Below, piece by piece: positions 1 to 9,946 of a stretch of 64,000 nucleotides of DNA (positions within the stretch are counted from its first letter, which is position 1; every line of letters starts with the position of its first letter). Origin of the DNA: Fredinandcohnia quinoae (GTDB lineage Bacteria > Bacillota > Bacilli > Bacillales > Bacillaceae_L). Location: the NCBI RefSeq assembly GCF_022427965.1, contig NZ_JAKTTI010000001.1, positions 186,001 through 250,000 of the forward strand, in the 5' to 3' direction. The notes beneath the pieces were generated by a model. It saw only the letters and a program-made list of their open reading frames with translations. It was not told the origin of the DNA and did not search any database. A program made the translations under genes and the position numbers.

Positions 1-50
1 TGTTATTGTATTATATCATATTTTCCTAAGAAATGGGTGTAGAATGTATA

Positions 51-959
51 CTACTTTCTACCGACAATTTCAACCTCTGTTTCCATTTCGATTCCATGTA
101 AATTAGCAATCTTTTCCTTTACATAATTAATTAAATCCAGAACATCCTGCGCTTTTGCTTCACCCGTATTTACTATAAAATTACCATGCATATCAGAGAT
201 TTTTGCTCCTCTAATTGAATAACCTTTTAGCCCTGTTTTTTCAATTAATTGCCCTGCATAGTTTGGAAGTGGATTACGAAATATACTTCCTGCACAAGGA
301 AGATTCCATGGTTGTGTCTCTCGTCGATAATCTTTATTTTTTTGCATCACTGAAACTATTTCATCCCTTGAACCAGCATTAAGTTCAAACTCAGCTTCAA
401 TACAGATCCCAGGCTTTTTATTCTGTAGTACAGATGTACGATAAGAAAACTCCATTTCATCATTAGTAAGCCATTCGAAAGTGCCATCTTCAAACAATAT
501 ATGGGCTCTCTTTAGTATTTTTGAAATATCAGATCCATGAGCTCCGGCATTCATATATACCGCTCCACCGATGGATCCTGGAATACCACTTGAAAACTCA
601 AAGCCTGATAGTCCCTTTTTACTTATTACCATCGCAAGTTTAACAACCGAATATCCGGCACCTACTGTAATATTTGTACCATCTACTACTAAATGGTCAA
701 GTCCAGCACCAAGCTTAATTACAGCACCTTCAATTCCTTTATCAGAAACGAGTAAATTTGACCCCCTGCCAATCGCTCTCCATTTTATTTTGTTCTTATT
801 AAAAATATCAATTGCCCTCTTAATACTTTCAATATCTTTAGGCTCTATGAAAATATCAGCAGGACCACCAATTTTTATTGTAGTATGTTTTGCTAAAGGT
901 TCATTAGTAGAAACCTTGCCATTGATCGAGTCTTGAAGATCTCTGATAATCAAATCCAT
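51..959 (-). CDS. murB: UDP-N-acetylenolpyruvoylglucosamine reductase MurB
   Basis: Cytoplasmic flavoenzyme that reduces UDP-GlcNAc-enolpyruvate to UDP-MurNAc with NADPH, the second committed step of peptidoglycan precursor synthesis. The 302-residue protein has the full family layout: FAD-binding [10 protein letters not shown] at about 64-73, [18 protein letters not shown] at 125-142, SYR at 172-174, and CAGSIFRNP at 222-230, whose Ser225 is the expected proton donor. A glutamate-rich end ([10 protein letters not shown]) carries the last catalytic Glu. The ATG follows an AGGAGG Shine-Dalgarno sequence. It is the last dcw gene in the window, 67 bp after murG; divIB would be expected just beyond base 1. 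Confidence 0.97.
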   Translation of the reverse strand: MDLIIRDLQDSINGKVSTNEPLAKHTTIKIGGPADIFIEPKDIESIKRAIDIFNKNKIKWRAIGRGSNLLVSDKGIEGAVIKLGAGLDHLVVDGTNITVGAGYSVVKLAMVISKKGLSGFEFSSGIPGSIGGAVYMNAGAHGSDISKILKRAHILFEDGTFEWLTNDEMEFSYRTSVLQNKKPGICIEAEFELNAGSRDEIVSVMQKNKDYRRETQPWNLPCAGSIFRNPLPNYAGQLIEKTGLKGYSIRGAKISDMHGNFIVNTGEAKAQDVLDLINYVKEKIANLHGIEMETEVEIVGRK

Positions 960-1026
960 GACTTTACCTCCTCATGCCTATTTGTTAACACATTGTATGC
1001 TCTTGTAAAATATCTTGGCACAAACG

Positions 1027-2115
1027 TTAAGTTAGTTCCATTACAACATTGTAAAGTCTTCTTGCCGCATCAGGAATGCCAATTTGTTTAGAAGCCTCTT
1101 TCATCATTTTGAGCTTTTGTTGATTTTGTAATATGGAATCAATATCATTTAATAAAAGTCTTCCAGTTAATTCATTCTCTAAGCGTATAAGTGCAGCACC
1201 TTTATCACTTAATGACCTTGCATTTTTCTCCTGATGGTTATTCGTTACATATGGGCTGGGAATTAATATACTAGGCAGCCCTAAAGCTGTTACTTCAGCT
1301 AATGTTGTCGCTCCAGCTCTTGCTACGATTAAATCTACCCCAGATAGTACTTCAGGCATATTATGTATAAATGGTTTAATAATTACATTTTTAGGATTCC
1401 CTACTGATTTAACCTTTTCTAAAACAGCGGCATAATGAATTTCTCCCGTTACATAGAGAAACTGATAATCTCTTTTTACCGCCTCATCCAAAACTTCAAT
1501 GAATGCATCATTGATTGGTTTTGCTCCTCTGCTTCCCCCGACAATTAAGACTGTCTTTTGGCTAAGATTAAGGTCTGTATTCACCATACCCTTTACTCCA
1601 ACTTTCCCCATAACCTCAGACGCTCGAGGGTTACCAGTTAGAACTGTTTTTTCGTATGGAAAAAATCTCTCTGCTTCCTCAAAACAGATGGCAATCTTAT
1701 CGACGAAACGACTTAAAAATTTATTAGTAATACCTGGAACACTATTTTGCTCGTGAATAATCGTCGGAATATGTAATCTTGATGCAGCATATACAACAGG
1801 ACCACACACATATCCACCTGTACCAATTACAACATTAGGGTTAAACTCTTTTATATATTTTTTACTATCTTTAACTCCCTTAAGGAATTTAATAATTGTT
1901 TTAATATTATCGATTGATATTTTTCTTTTGAAACCCGTAATTTCAATTGCTTTAAAAGGAATATTCTCTCTTTTAACGATCCCGCTTTCTAAGCCATTAT
2001 CTGTTCCTATATATAAAAATTCTGCTGATGGATTTATTTTTTTAATTTCATTTATTAAAGCAAGAGCAGGATAAATATGCCCCCCTGTTCCACCGCCACT
2101 TACAACTATTCTCAA
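1027..2115 (-). CDS. murG: Undecaprenyl-PP-MurNAc-pentapeptide GlcNAc transferase MurG
   Basis: Membrane-associated GT28 glycosyltransferase that converts lipid I to lipid II at the inner face of the membrane. The 362 residues show the N-terminal glycine loop GGTGGH (about 8-13), [11 protein letters not shown] (121-131), a second-domain loop GGSRGA (193-198), and the UDP-GlcNAc-binding [15 protein letters not shown] block near 265. I chose the TTG at 2115 because GGAGGG lies 7 nt upstream and the protein then begins MRIVVSGGG as in B. subtilis; an ATG 15 nt upstream overlaps that ribosome site. It lies between spoVE and murB, in the order seen in B. subtilis. Confidence 0.96.
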   Translation of the reverse strand: MRIVVSGGGTGGHIYPALALINEIKKINPSAEFLYIGTDNGLESGIVKRENIPFKAIEITGFKRKISIDNIKTIIKFLKGVKDSKKYIKEFNPNVVIGTGGYVCGPVVYAASRLHIPTIIHEQNSVPGITNKFLSRFVDKIAICFEEAERFFPYEKTVLTGNPRASEVMGKVGVKGMVNTDLNLSQKTVLIVGGSRGAKPINDAFIEVLDEAVKRDYQFLYVTGEIHYAAVLEKVKSVGNPKNVIIKPFIHNMPEVLSGVDLIVARAGATTLAEVTALGLPSILIPSPYVTNNHQEKNARSLSDKGAALIRLENELTGRLLLNDIDSILQNQQKLKMMKEASKQIGIPDAARRLYNVVMELT

Positions 2116-2175
2116 GGGAAATCCCTCCATTTTTCTTTCAATTAATTTTAGTCTGCATTCACTCTTAAAAATATG

Positions 2176-2203
2176 ATAAACCCTGTTTATAAACAGGGTT
2201 TAT
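2176..2203 (-). terminator. Perfect palindrome between spoVE and murG
   Basis: Two 14-bp arms are perfect inverted copies with no loop bases (core AAACCCTG/CAGGGTTT). It sits in the 127-bp gap after spoVE. The T-rich run downstream on the minus strand is short, so it may be a weak terminator, an mRNA-processing or stability hairpin, or a protein site. Confidence 0.5.
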
Positions 2204-2242
2204 TTTAACATATATTATATCATGACTGGTCAGATTTTTGGG

Positions 2243-3340
2243 TTAATATCGTGCATATCTGCTTATATTCAAAAGGACTCCAACAGCCATTAACATTAAG
2301 GTGAGAGAAGAACCTCCATAGCTTAAAAATGGTAAAGTAATCCCTGTAACTGGCATTAAACCTGTTACTACCCCAATATTAATAATTACTTGGATTGCAA
2401 TCATCCCGATGACACCAATCCCTAAAAAGCTACCAAATAAATCTGGTGCACCTAAGGCTATTCTGACTCCACGCCACAGGAGAATGCTAAACAATATAAT
2501 TACAAAGGATCCCCCAATAAACCCTAATTCTTCTGCTAATATGGCAAAGATAAAATCTGTCTGTGGTTCTGGTAGGTAAAAAAACTTTTGCCTACTCTGC
2601 CCAAGACCTAGCCCAAATAAGCCACCTGGCCCAATTGCATAAAGTGATTGGATGATCTGAAATCCGGTTTCTAAGGGATCTTCCCAAGGGTTTAAGAATG
2701 AAGTGATTCGTTTTATTCGATAAGGTGCTGACAAAATTAACCCTACAAAACCAACGACACCAAGAAGTCCCAAAAAGACAAAATGAGATACCCTAGCTCC
2801 AGCAACAAAGATCATAACTACACATGTTCCAACCATAACCGTACCTGTTCCCAAATCTGGTTGAAGCATAATCATTCCAAAAGCAAGAAATACTAATGCG
2901 AGTGAAGGCATTAATCCATTTTTAAATGAAGTAATCTTTTTCTGGTTCTCAGAAAGAAATTTAGCTAAAAAGGCAATCATAGCAAGTTTCATAAACTCCG
3001 ATGGCTGAATCGAAAATGCACCAACCCCAATCCAACTTTGTGATCCATTTCGTTCCATTCCAATTCCAGGTATTAACACCAACACCAATAATACAAAGCA
3101 AATAATAACGATAACCTTCGCCCACGTTCTCCAAGTCCAGTAATCAATATTCATAATAAAAAACATCGCTAACACACCCACCCCAGCAAATAAAAGCTGG
3201 CGCTTTGCAAAAAAGAATGAGTCATCAAACTTATATGTAGCCCATATCGCACTTGCACTATAAACCATAATTAACCCAACGGCCAAAAGTGTTAGCGTTG
3301 TAATGATTAAAATAATATCTGGAGTAGACTTTTGAGTCAA
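2243..3340 (-). CDS. spoVE: SEDS-family glycosyltransferase, stage V sporulation protein E
   Basis: Polytopic SEDS membrane protein that polymerises lipid II into glycan strands together with a class B PBP; in B. subtilis SpoVE works with SpoVD to make spore cortex. The 365 residues contain about ten hydrophobic segments, PGIGMERNGSQSWIGVGAFSIQPSEF in the central loop (written here as one block of the family signature), and the C-terminal LPFLSYGGSS signature. The TTG start at 3340 follows GAGGTGA by 6 nt. The name rests on position between murD and murG, the spoVE slot of B. subtilis; a second SEDS gene, ftsW, lies at 48513-49727. A vegetative role cannot be excluded from sequence. Confidence 0.88.
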   Translation of the reverse strand: MTQKSTPDIILIITTLTLLAVGLIMVYSASAIWATYKFDDSFFFAKRQLLFAGVGVLAMFFIMNIDYWTWRTWAKVIVIICFVLLVLVLIPGIGMERNGSQSWIGVGAFSIQPSEFMKLAMIAFLAKFLSENQKKITSFKNGLMPSLALVFLAFGMIMLQPDLGTGTVMVGTCVVMIFVAGARVSHFVFLGLLGVVGFVGLILSAPYRIKRITSFLNPWEDPLETGFQIIQSLYAIGPGGLFGLGLGQSRQKFFYLPEPQTDFIFAILAEELGFIGGSFVIILFSILLWRGVRIALGAPDLFGSFLGIGVIGMIAIQVIINIGVVTGLMPVTGITLPFLSYGGSSLTLMLMAVGVLLNISRYARY

Positions 3341-3394
3341 AGAGAGTCACCTCAACGTATCTAGATTAAGAGCAATACTAGATTGTACAAGCCC

Positions 3395-4747
3395 TTACTT
3401 AAGCTTATGCACGGCGTCGATAAAAATGTCTCCTCTTTCTTCAAATGTTTTATGCTGGTCCCAACTAGCACACGCAGGGGACAATAATATAATATCACCC
3501 TCATTAGATAAGTCGAAAGCTTCTCTGACAGCCGCTTCAACATTATCGACATGATTAATCATTTCTATTCCAGCAGCTTTTCCTGCACGTTCAAGTTTTT
3601 TCGCTGTTTGCCCAAATACTACTAGTGCTTTCACACATTTCAGTTCTTCAATTAGTTCGTCAAATTCATTTCCCCGATCCAAACCGCCAGCCAACAAAAT
3701 GATTGGATTATCAAATGCAGATATTGCTGCTTTTGTTGCAAGAATATTTGTCGCTTTTGAATCATTATAGAATTTTCGACCTTGAATCGTTTCCACATAT
3801 TGCGTACGATGCTTCACTCCAGTAAATTTAGTTAAAACACGAATAATTGCTTTATTTGGAACATCAAAAAGCTTTGCAACTGATACTGCTGCTAAGATAT
3901 TCTCCAAATTATGTTTCCCTGGAAGTGCGATTTCACTTATATTTATAATTTTTTCCAAATCAAAATAGATTGTCTGATCTTTAATATATGTACCATTATT
4001 CAAAATCTGTTTTGTGGAAAAAGCTACTTTTCTAGCCTTACTTATTTCAGCTGCTGCAACTACATTTTGATCATCCAAATTATAAACACAATAGTCATCT
4101 TTTGTCTGGTTTTCGAATATTTTTGACTTTGCTGCAATATAATTCTGCTTTGTACCATGATAATCCAAATGTGCATCAAAAATATTAAGTAAGACAGCAA
4201 TTTTAGGACTAAATTCTTCTATTCCCATTAATTGAAAAGACGAAAGTTCTGTAACTATAATATTTTCCTCTATTGCATTTTGTGCTACTTCACACGCAAC
4301 AGTTCCAATATTACCTGCAATTAATGGCTTTTTATCCCCTTGCTTTAGCATTTCAAAAATTAATGTAGTAGTTGTTGTCTTCCCATTAGAACCAGTAATT
4401 CCTATGAACTCTGCTTGTGAAATGTGATAGGCCAACTCAATTTCAGTTAATACTGTAATCCCTTTTTCAATTGCTTTAACTATTATTGGATTACTATAAG
4501 GTATACCTGGGTTTTTAATAATAAAGTCAAAATGATCATCCAAAATTTCAATTGGATGACCTCCACATATGACTTCAATTCCGATTTTTTCAAGTTCTTT
4601 TGCAGCCTCATTTTCCTCAAAGGGTTTATTATCGTTAACAATAACCGTTGCACCGATACTTTGTAATACCTTTGCAGCTGCCAAACCACTTTTGGCAAGT
4701 CCAAGAATTAATATTCTCTTGTTTCTAAATTTTTCTACGTTTTTCAA
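3395..4747 (-). CDS. murD: UDP-MurNAc-L-alanine:D-glutamate ligase MurD
   Basis: ATP-dependent cytoplasmic ligase that adds D-glutamate to UDP-MurNAc-L-Ala. Its 450 residues have the three Mur-ligase domains: an N-terminal Rossmann-like domain with ILGLAKSG, a central ATPase domain with GSNGKTT at 119-125 and the FDAHLDYHG segment, and a C-terminal domain with LLAGGLDRG and LSPACASWD, the MurD-typical end. The TTG start begins directly after the mraY stop codon, and its ribosome site GAGGTG is inside the mraY 3' end, so the two are translationally coupled. Confidence 0.97.
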   Translation of the reverse strand: MKNVEKFRNKRILILGLAKSGLAAAKVLQSIGATVIVNDNKPFEENEAAKELEKIGIEVICGGHPIEILDDHFDFIIKNPGIPYSNPIIVKAIEKGITVLTEIELAYHISQAEFIGITGSNGKTTTTTLIFEMLKQGDKKPLIAGNIGTVACEVAQNAIEENIIVTELSSFQLMGIEEFSPKIAVLLNIFDAHLDYHGTKQNYIAAKSKIFENQTKDDYCVYNLDDQNVVAAAEISKARKVAFSTKQILNNGTYIKDQTIYFDLEKIINISEIALPGKHNLENILAAVSVAKLFDVPNKAIIRVLTKFTGVKHRTQYVETIQGRKFYNDSKATNILATKAAISAFDNPIILLAGGLDRGNEFDELIEELKCVKALVVFGQTAKKLERAGKAAGIEMINHVDNVEAAVREAFDLSNEGDIILLSPACASWDQHKTFEERGDIFIDAVHKLK

Positions 4748-5722
4748 TTAAATCCACACCTCGATATAAATTGCAAGAATTGAACATAATAAACCTACCG
4801 TCCAAAATGTAACAACAACACGCCACTCAGACCATCCTACAAGCTCATAGTGATGGTGCAGTGGACTCATTCGAAATACTCGCTTACCTGTCGTTTTAAA
4901 TGAGATAACCTGAATAATAACTGAAAGTGTTTCAACAACAAATACACCACCAACAAGTATAAGTAGTAATTCAAGCTTTAAAGCAATTGCTACAGTTGCA
5001 ATTGCACCTCCTAATGCTAATGAACCAGTATCACCCATGAAGACCTTCGCTGGATGGGCGTTGAAAACAAGGAACCCTAATACAGCTCCTACTACCGCAA
5101 CCGAGAAAATGGCAACATCATATTGACCTTGATACCACGCCAATACCGCAAATGCTCCAAATGCAATTGCCGCAGTCCCAGACAATAAACCATCCAAACC
5201 ATCCGTTAAATTAACAGCATTTGAAAAACCAACAAGCCAAAAGACAAGAAACACAACATAAAAGATTCCTAGATTAATTTCAAGATCTAAACCAGGAATA
5301 CTAATAGCAGTAGAAACATTATTTTGTTTGAAAATAAAATAAAAGATAACTGCAATTACAATTTGTCCAAAAAACTTTTGTTTCGATGTCAACCCAAGAT
5401 TCCTTTTTAATACTACTTTTATAAAGTCATCTAAAAATCCTAATACACCATATCCCAAAGTAACAAATAATAATAAAAAAGTTGTAATTGTTATCTCAGA
5501 AAACTTTCCGGTTATTACAAGTGTAGTAATTACAATTGAAAGTAAGATGATTAACCCACCCATTGTAGGTGTACCTTTTTTCTTCAGATGTGATTGGGGA
5601 CCTTCTTCACGAATACTTTGTCCAAATTTCAATCTACGCAAGAAGGGAATAAAAAAGGGAGAAATCACTACACTTATAACAAAACCGATAATAATTGCAT
5701 AAAGAATCACTTCTTCAATCAT
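4748..5722 (-). CDS. mraY: Phospho-MurNAc-pentapeptide translocase MraY
   Basis: Integral membrane transferase that moves phospho-MurNAc-pentapeptide from UDP onto undecaprenyl phosphate, forming lipid I. The 324-residue protein has about ten membrane segments and all MraY signatures: GGLIILLS near the N-terminus, the catalytic [12 protein letters not shown] loop near 170, [12 protein letters not shown] near 230, and the histidine loop PLHHHYEL near 290. It starts 2 nt after the stop of the MurF N-domain gene, whose last codons supply a GGGAGGGGA ribosome site. Its 3' end abuts murD. Confidence 0.97.
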   Translation of the reverse strand: MIEEVILYAIIIGFVISVVISPFFIPFLRRLKFGQSIREEGPQSHLKKKGTPTMGGLIILLSIVITTLVITGKFSEITITTFLLLFVTLGYGVLGFLDDFIKVVLKRNLGLTSKQKFFGQIVIAVIFYFIFKQNNVSTAISIPGLDLEINLGIFYVVFLVFWLVGFSNAVNLTDGLDGLLSGTAAIAFGAFAVLAWYQGQYDVAIFSVAVVGAVLGFLVFNAHPAKVFMGDTGSLALGGAIATVAIALKLELLLILVGGVFVVETLSVIIQVISFKTTGKRVFRMSPLHHHYELVGWSEWRVVVTFWTVGLLCSILAIYIEVWI

Positions 5723-5724
5723 TT

Positions 5725-6189
5725 TTATCCCCTCCCTTCACTTTCATCTACAGCATTTAATACCTGGAGCATTTGATCAATATCCTCTATTACAGATTTA
5801 TCATATGTTGAAAAAGCATCATTATGTTTATCTTGGTCAAATAGCATAAATTTCGTCATTTTATCATACCTATTTTCTTTCCTCTTTTTTAGATAATCTT
5901 TAAGTACAAGTTTAAGTGCAGCTAATGTGTTTTCGACGATAAATACCGGAAAATGGTTAGGAAGAAATCTAGGCAATTCTTTATTCTGCGGCCACAATGC
6001 AGCTATCGCACCATTATATAAAGCTTCCTTCATTTCATTTTCATTATATTCATTACGACTAACTAATACAAATAACCCTTTATTCACCTTCTCTGATGGA
6101 TTAAAGTAAATTTGTTCAAAGGCAATAAAATCATCCTTTACACCACGTGCCTCATTACTTATTTTAATTAAATCTTTATAATACAACAA
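5725..6189 (-). CDS. MurF N-terminal-domain-only protein
   Basis: Only 154 residues, against about 450 for MurF. Residues 35-105 resemble the N-terminal UDP-substrate-binding domain of Mur[12 protein letters not shown], then [18 protein letters not shown] and [20 protein letters not shown], in the order found in B. subtilis MurF. Where the ATPase domain with GSNGKTT should follow there is an unrelated charged tail (about 106-154), then a stop. It cannot be an active D-Ala-D-Ala ligase; a full MurF must be encoded elsewhere. It is not obvious decay: the TTG start is 1 nt after the murE stop, AAAGGAGAT overlaps the murE end, the frame is open, and its 3' end holds the mraY ribosome site. It may be a structural or regulatory Mur partner, or a remnant kept for coupling. 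Confidence 0.72.
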   Translation of the reverse strand: MLYYKDLIKISNEARGVKDDFIAFEQIYFNPSEKVNKGLFVLVSRNEYNENEMKEALYNGAIAALWPQNKELPRFLPNHFPVFIVENTLAALKLVLKDYLKKRKENRYDKMTKFMLFDQDKHNDAFSTYDKSVIEDIDQMLQVLNAVDESEGRG

Positions 6190-6190
6190 C

Positions 6191-7657
6191 TTATTTCATC
6201 TCCTTTATTGCTTGAGTTGCAACAAGGCGGTCATCAAATTCAAAGGTGTTACTTCCGATAATTTGATATGTCTCATGTCCTTTACCCGCAATAACGATTG
6301 TATCACCTTTATTTGCATTTGTAATCGCATATTTTATTGCCTTTTCCCTATCTATGATGGTCACATATTTTTCGCCATTAACACCAGCTTCCATATCTTT
6401 TAATATATGCAGTGGATTTTCAGACCTTGGGTTGTCAGAGGTGAATATGGGCATATCTGCATATTTTGCAGCAATTTGAGCCATTATTGGTCGTTTAGTC
6501 CGATCACGGTCACCACCACAACCTACTACGACGATAATTTTACCTATAGAAAACTGTTTAACTGTTTTCAGCACATTTTCTAAACTATCAGGTGTATGTG
6601 CATAATCCACAATTACCGTATAATTTTGCCCGGCATTAACCACCTCAAAGCGTCCAGCTATACCTTTTATTGATTCGATTGACTTACATATGATAGCTAG
6701 AGGTATGGATGAGAGTAACGAGGCAGAAACAGCCGCTAGAACATTGTAGACACTAAACATACCAATAAGCTTCATCGTTAGTGAATGACGACCAACGGGT
6801 GTAATCAATTCAAAACTTGTTCCAGTAGATGTCATCACAATATTTTTCGCCATAATATCACTTTCATGATTTATTCCATACGTGATAACTGTTGCGGAAG
6901 TTGACTTTTTATACTCAAGAGTTGCCTCATCATCTGAATTTAATACAGCAAATTTTGGATTATCGATTTCAAAACGATTCCCTAATCCGGAAAATAATAA
7001 ACCTTTCACACGTCGATATTCATCCATTGAGTGATGATAATCTAAGTGGTCCTGTGTCAAATTCGAGAAAACCGCAATGTTGAAATCACATCCGTGTATA
7101 CGTCCGAGATCTATTGCGTGTGAAGAAACTTCCATTACCGCAGAATCTGCCTTTTCTTGTACCATCTGATGAAAAATCTTCTGAAGTGTCAGTGATTCTG
7201 GTGTTGTATTTTTCATTTCTATTTTTTTCTTGCCAATCTTGGAGTACATTGTTCCAATTAATCCAATCCTTCTTCCTGCGGCTTGAAAAATTTGTTCAAT
7301 AATGTGTGAAATAGAAGTTTTTCCATTCGTACCTGTAACCCCAATTAAGTGTAGCTGGTGTGTTGGTTGGTTATAAAATATATCTGCAAGCTGTGCCATC
7401 GAACGTTTTGAGTCCTTTACAATGATTACTGGTATGGAAACATCAACGTATTTCTCAGCTATTAGGGCTGCTGCCCCCAATTCCTCCGCCTGCTTAGCAA
7501 ATAAATGACCATCCACCGAGTGCCCTGTCACGCAAAAAAACAAACTCCCTTTTTTTACTTCCCTAGAGTCCATTTCAAGAGATGTTATCAATGGATTATC
7601 AGTACCAGTAGCTGTAAAATCATGTAAATGTGCTAATAACTTTTGTAATTGCATCAT
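6191..7657 (-). CDS. murE: UDP-MurNAc-tripeptide ligase MurE (meso-DAP adding)
   Basis: Cytoplasmic ATP-dependent ligase that adds the third stem-peptide residue. Three Mur-ligase domains are present: the N-terminal domain with [15 protein letters not shown], the ATPase loop [10 protein letters not shown] near residue 110, [13 protein letters not shown], and the C-terminal DNPRSENP motif near residue 405. DNPR marks meso-diaminopimelate rather than lysine as substrate. The start is uncertain: tandem ATGs at 7657 and 7654 are 13-16 nt from GAGAGGG, while an ATG at 7669 is only 1 nt from it. A 210-bp gap holding the spoVD terminator precedes it, so murE probably has its own promoter. It is coupled to the MurF-N gene downstream. 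Confidence 0.96.
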   Translation of the reverse strand: MMQLQKLLAHLHDFTATGTDNPLITSLEMDSREVKKGSLFFCVTGHSVDGHLFAKQAEELGAAALIAEKYVDVSIPVIIVKDSKRSMAQLADIFYNQPTHQLHLIGVTGTNGKTSISHIIEQIFQAAGRRIGLIGTMYSKIGKKKIEMKNTTPESLTLQKIFHQMVQEKADSAVMEVSSHAIDLGRIHGCDFNIAVFSNLTQDHLDYHHSMDEYRRVKGLLFSGLGNRFEIDNPKFAVLNSDDEATLEYKKSTSATVITYGINHESDIMAKNIVMTSTGTSFELITPVGRHSLTMKLIGMFSVYNVLAAVSASLLSSIPLAIICKSIESIKGIAGRFEVVNAGQNYTVIVDYAHTPDSLENVLKTVKQFSIGKIIVVVGCGGDRDRTKRPIMAQIAAKYADMPIFTSDNPRSENPLHILKDMEAGVNGEKYVTIIDREKAIKYAITNANKGDTIVIAGKGHETYQIIGSNTFEFDDRLVATQAIKEMK

Positions 7658-7832
7658 GATTTTTACCATTCCCTCTCAAAGAATATCCTTACTTGCTTCA
7701 CATCAAATAATCATAATACGCTAGATTACTATTATCTGTCTAGAGTTAAATTCTATATATATACCGCATATCTGTAGATTTATTATATGCACTACTTTTG
7801 TATCCCTACTTAAAAGATATTATCGTTTTATA

Positions 7833-7866
7833 GAAAAAAGAAGCCTTTAGGGTAATCCTTAAGGCT
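7833..7866 (-). terminator. Terminator of spoVD
   Basis: Stem AGCCTTAAGG/CCTAAAGGCT with one mismatch, followed on the minus strand by CTTTTTT. It directly follows the spoVD stop codon and separates spoVD from murE. Confidence 0.8.
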
Positions 7867-7867
7867 A

Positions 7868-9829
7868 CTAGTCTCCACTTTTTTTATTTGATTTCCCTTC
7901 TTCTCCTTCTTCTCCTAAATAAATACGCAATGTGGAGCCTTCTTTTATCCGTTCCCCTGCATTTGGAGCTTGGTCAATGATAACATTGCCATCTCCACTT
8001 ACTTCTAATTTCATATTGAATAATTGTTGCTGTATTTCTTTTTTTGTTAAGCCAACTACATTAGGAACGTCAATCATTTTTATATCAGTCCATAATTTCA
8101 TTTTCTTATCAATTTGATTTTCTCTCTTTTCTACGCCCATTGCCCTTAAGCTATCACCAATGATTTCTCCTACAAGCGGTGCTGCGACCGTTCCACCAAA
8201 TTGAACAACACCCTTTGGATTATCGACAGCAACATACACGACAATTTGCGGATCATCCGCAGGTGCAAAACCGATAAAGGACACGATATGATTGTTTTGT
8301 AGATAGCCCCCACCTTTTTTGGATTTCTGTGCAGTACCAGTCTTACCTCCAACCCTGTAGCCATCAACAAAAGCATTTCCTCCTGTACCTTGAGCGACAA
8401 CACTCTCAAGTGCATATCTAACTTTTTTTGATGTTTCTTCCGATATAACACGTCTTTTTGCTTCTGGCGTTCTTTTACTTACAATATCACCAGTAATTGG
8501 ATCAATCCATTCCTTTGCAATATATGGCGTATATAATATCCCTCCATTAACTGCAGCGGCAACAGCAGCAACTTGTTGAATAGGAGTAACAGAGACACCT
8601 TGTCCGAACGCTGTTGTTGCTTGTTCGACAGGTCCAACATTTTCAAGCTTAAATAAAATTCCCGAACCTTCACCTTGTAAATCAATGCCAGTCTTCTGTC
8701 CGAAGCCGAAATCCTTAATATATTTAAATAATGTATTTTTCCCTAAGCGGTCACCCAACTCTACGAACCCCGGGTTACATGAGTTTTGGACAACTTCAAG
8801 AAACGTTTGTTGTCCATGTCCACCCCTCTTCCAACATTTCAAAGTTGCTCCCCCGACTTTTACAAAACCTGGGTCGGTAAAATGTTCGTTCTCTAAATCT
8901 ACCTTTCCTTCTTCTAGAGCTGCAGCAAGAGTAATAATCTTAAATGTTGATCCCGGTTCATATGTGCTCCAGACTGGTAAATTTCGATTGTAAACTTCCT
9001 GAGGCACGTTTCTGAAATTTGCCGGATCAAAATCCGGCCTACTCGACATTGCTAATATTTCACCAGTTTTAGGATTCATAGCAATTGCGACTAATGCATC
9101 TGGGTTGTATTGTGCATTTGCATTGTCAAGAACACGTTCAACGATTGTCTGTATATAAGAATCAATTGTTAAGCGTAAATCCAGCCCATCCTCAGGTGGA
9201 TCATAGTCATCAGCTATATTAGGCATTCTTTTTCCCTTCGCATCTGAATAAAATTGGACACTACCCTTTTCTCCCTTTAATTTTTCATCATAATATTTCT
9301 CTAAGCCAGTAAGACCTTGATTATCAATTCCTGCAAAGCCTAGTACATGTGATAGATAATTGCCATAAGGATAATGACGGATTGAATCCTCTGCAATATA
9401 AACCCCTTTAATTCCTAGTGCACGAACTTCATTTGCCTTTTCATGACTGATTTTCCTGCCTTCTGGATTGATATATACCTTTGATTCATTTTCAGTTATT
9501 TTTTTATATGCCTTCTCTTTCGACATATTTAAAACTGCTGCTAATTTTTCCGCAGCATCCGCCGGATCCTCTATTTGTCTAGGGACAATTAGGACGGTTG
9601 GTGCACTCTTATTCGTAGCCAATTCAACACCATTTCTGTCAAGGATTTTTCCACGCTCTGGTTCAAACGGAATATCTCGACTCCATGAGTTCTTGGCCAA
9701 GCCAGTAAGCTTTTCACCGAGTATGAACTGAACATAACCTAACCTGACATCAATAATTAGAAATAATAAAAAACCAATTAATAAAACGGTTAACAATCTT
9801 TTCCGCACTGTAACATTTGAGACCCGCAT
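7868..9829 (-). CDS. spoVD: Class B penicillin-binding protein SpoVD
   Basis: Transpeptidase that cross-links spore cortex peptidoglycan on the outer forespore membrane, partnering SpoVE in B. subtilis. The 653 residues comprise a short cytoplasmic tail, one membrane anchor at about 11-32, a pedestal domain, the catalytic domain with STFK at 294-297 (acylated Ser294), SCN at 350-352 and KTGT at 496-499, and one C-terminal PASTA repeat at about 578-640. The ATG at 9829 follows AAAGGAGGT. Terminators flank it on both sides, so it forms its own transcription unit inside the dcw cluster, consistent with mother-cell expression; I could not identify a clear sigma-E promoter by eye. Confidence 0.94.
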   Translation of the reverse strand: MRVSNVTVRKRLLTVLLIGFLLFLIIDVRLGYVQFILGEKLTGLAKNSWSRDIPFEPERGKILDRNGVELATNKSAPTVLIVPRQIEDPADAAEKLAAVLNMSKEKAYKKITENESKVYINPEGRKISHEKANEVRALGIKGVYIAEDSIRHYPYGNYLSHVLGFAGIDNQGLTGLEKYYDEKLKGEKGSVQFYSDAKGKRMPNIADDYDPPEDGLDLRLTIDSYIQTIVERVLDNANAQYNPDALVAIAMNPKTGEILAMSSRPDFDPANFRNVPQEVYNRNLPVWSTYEPGSTFKIITLAAALEEGKVDLENEHFTDPGFVKVGGATLKCWKRGGHGQQTFLEVVQNSCNPGFVELGDRLGKNTLFKYIKDFGFGQKTGIDLQGEGSGILFKLENVGPVEQATTAFGQGVSVTPIQQVAAVAAAVNGGILYTPYIAKEWIDPITGDIVSKRTPEAKRRVISEETSKKVRYALESVVAQGTGGNAFVDGYRVGGKTGTAQKSKKGGGYLQNNHIVSFIGFAPADDPQIVVYVAVDNPKGVVQFGGTVAAPLVGEIIGDSLRAMGVEKRENQIDKKMKLWTDIKMIDVPNVVGLTKKEIQQQLFNMKLEVSGDGNVIIDQAPNAGERIKEGSTLRIYLGEEGEEGKSNKKSGD

Positions 9830-9914
9830 ATTTTAGGAACCTCCTTTAATCTAGGCTCGTCTAAATATATGCTTGTACAATATTTATTAGAACATTTGAT
9901 GCGTTGTATTTAGA

Positions 9915-9945
9915 TTAAAAAAAGAACTGGTTATTTTCCAGTTCC
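9915..9945 (-). terminator. Terminator of pbpB
   Basis: GAACTGG/CCAGTTC stem with a 7-nt loop and seven Ts on the minus strand, immediately after the pbpB stop. It separates the vegetative mraZ-pbpB unit from spoVD. Confidence 0.85.
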
Positions 9946-9946
9946 G

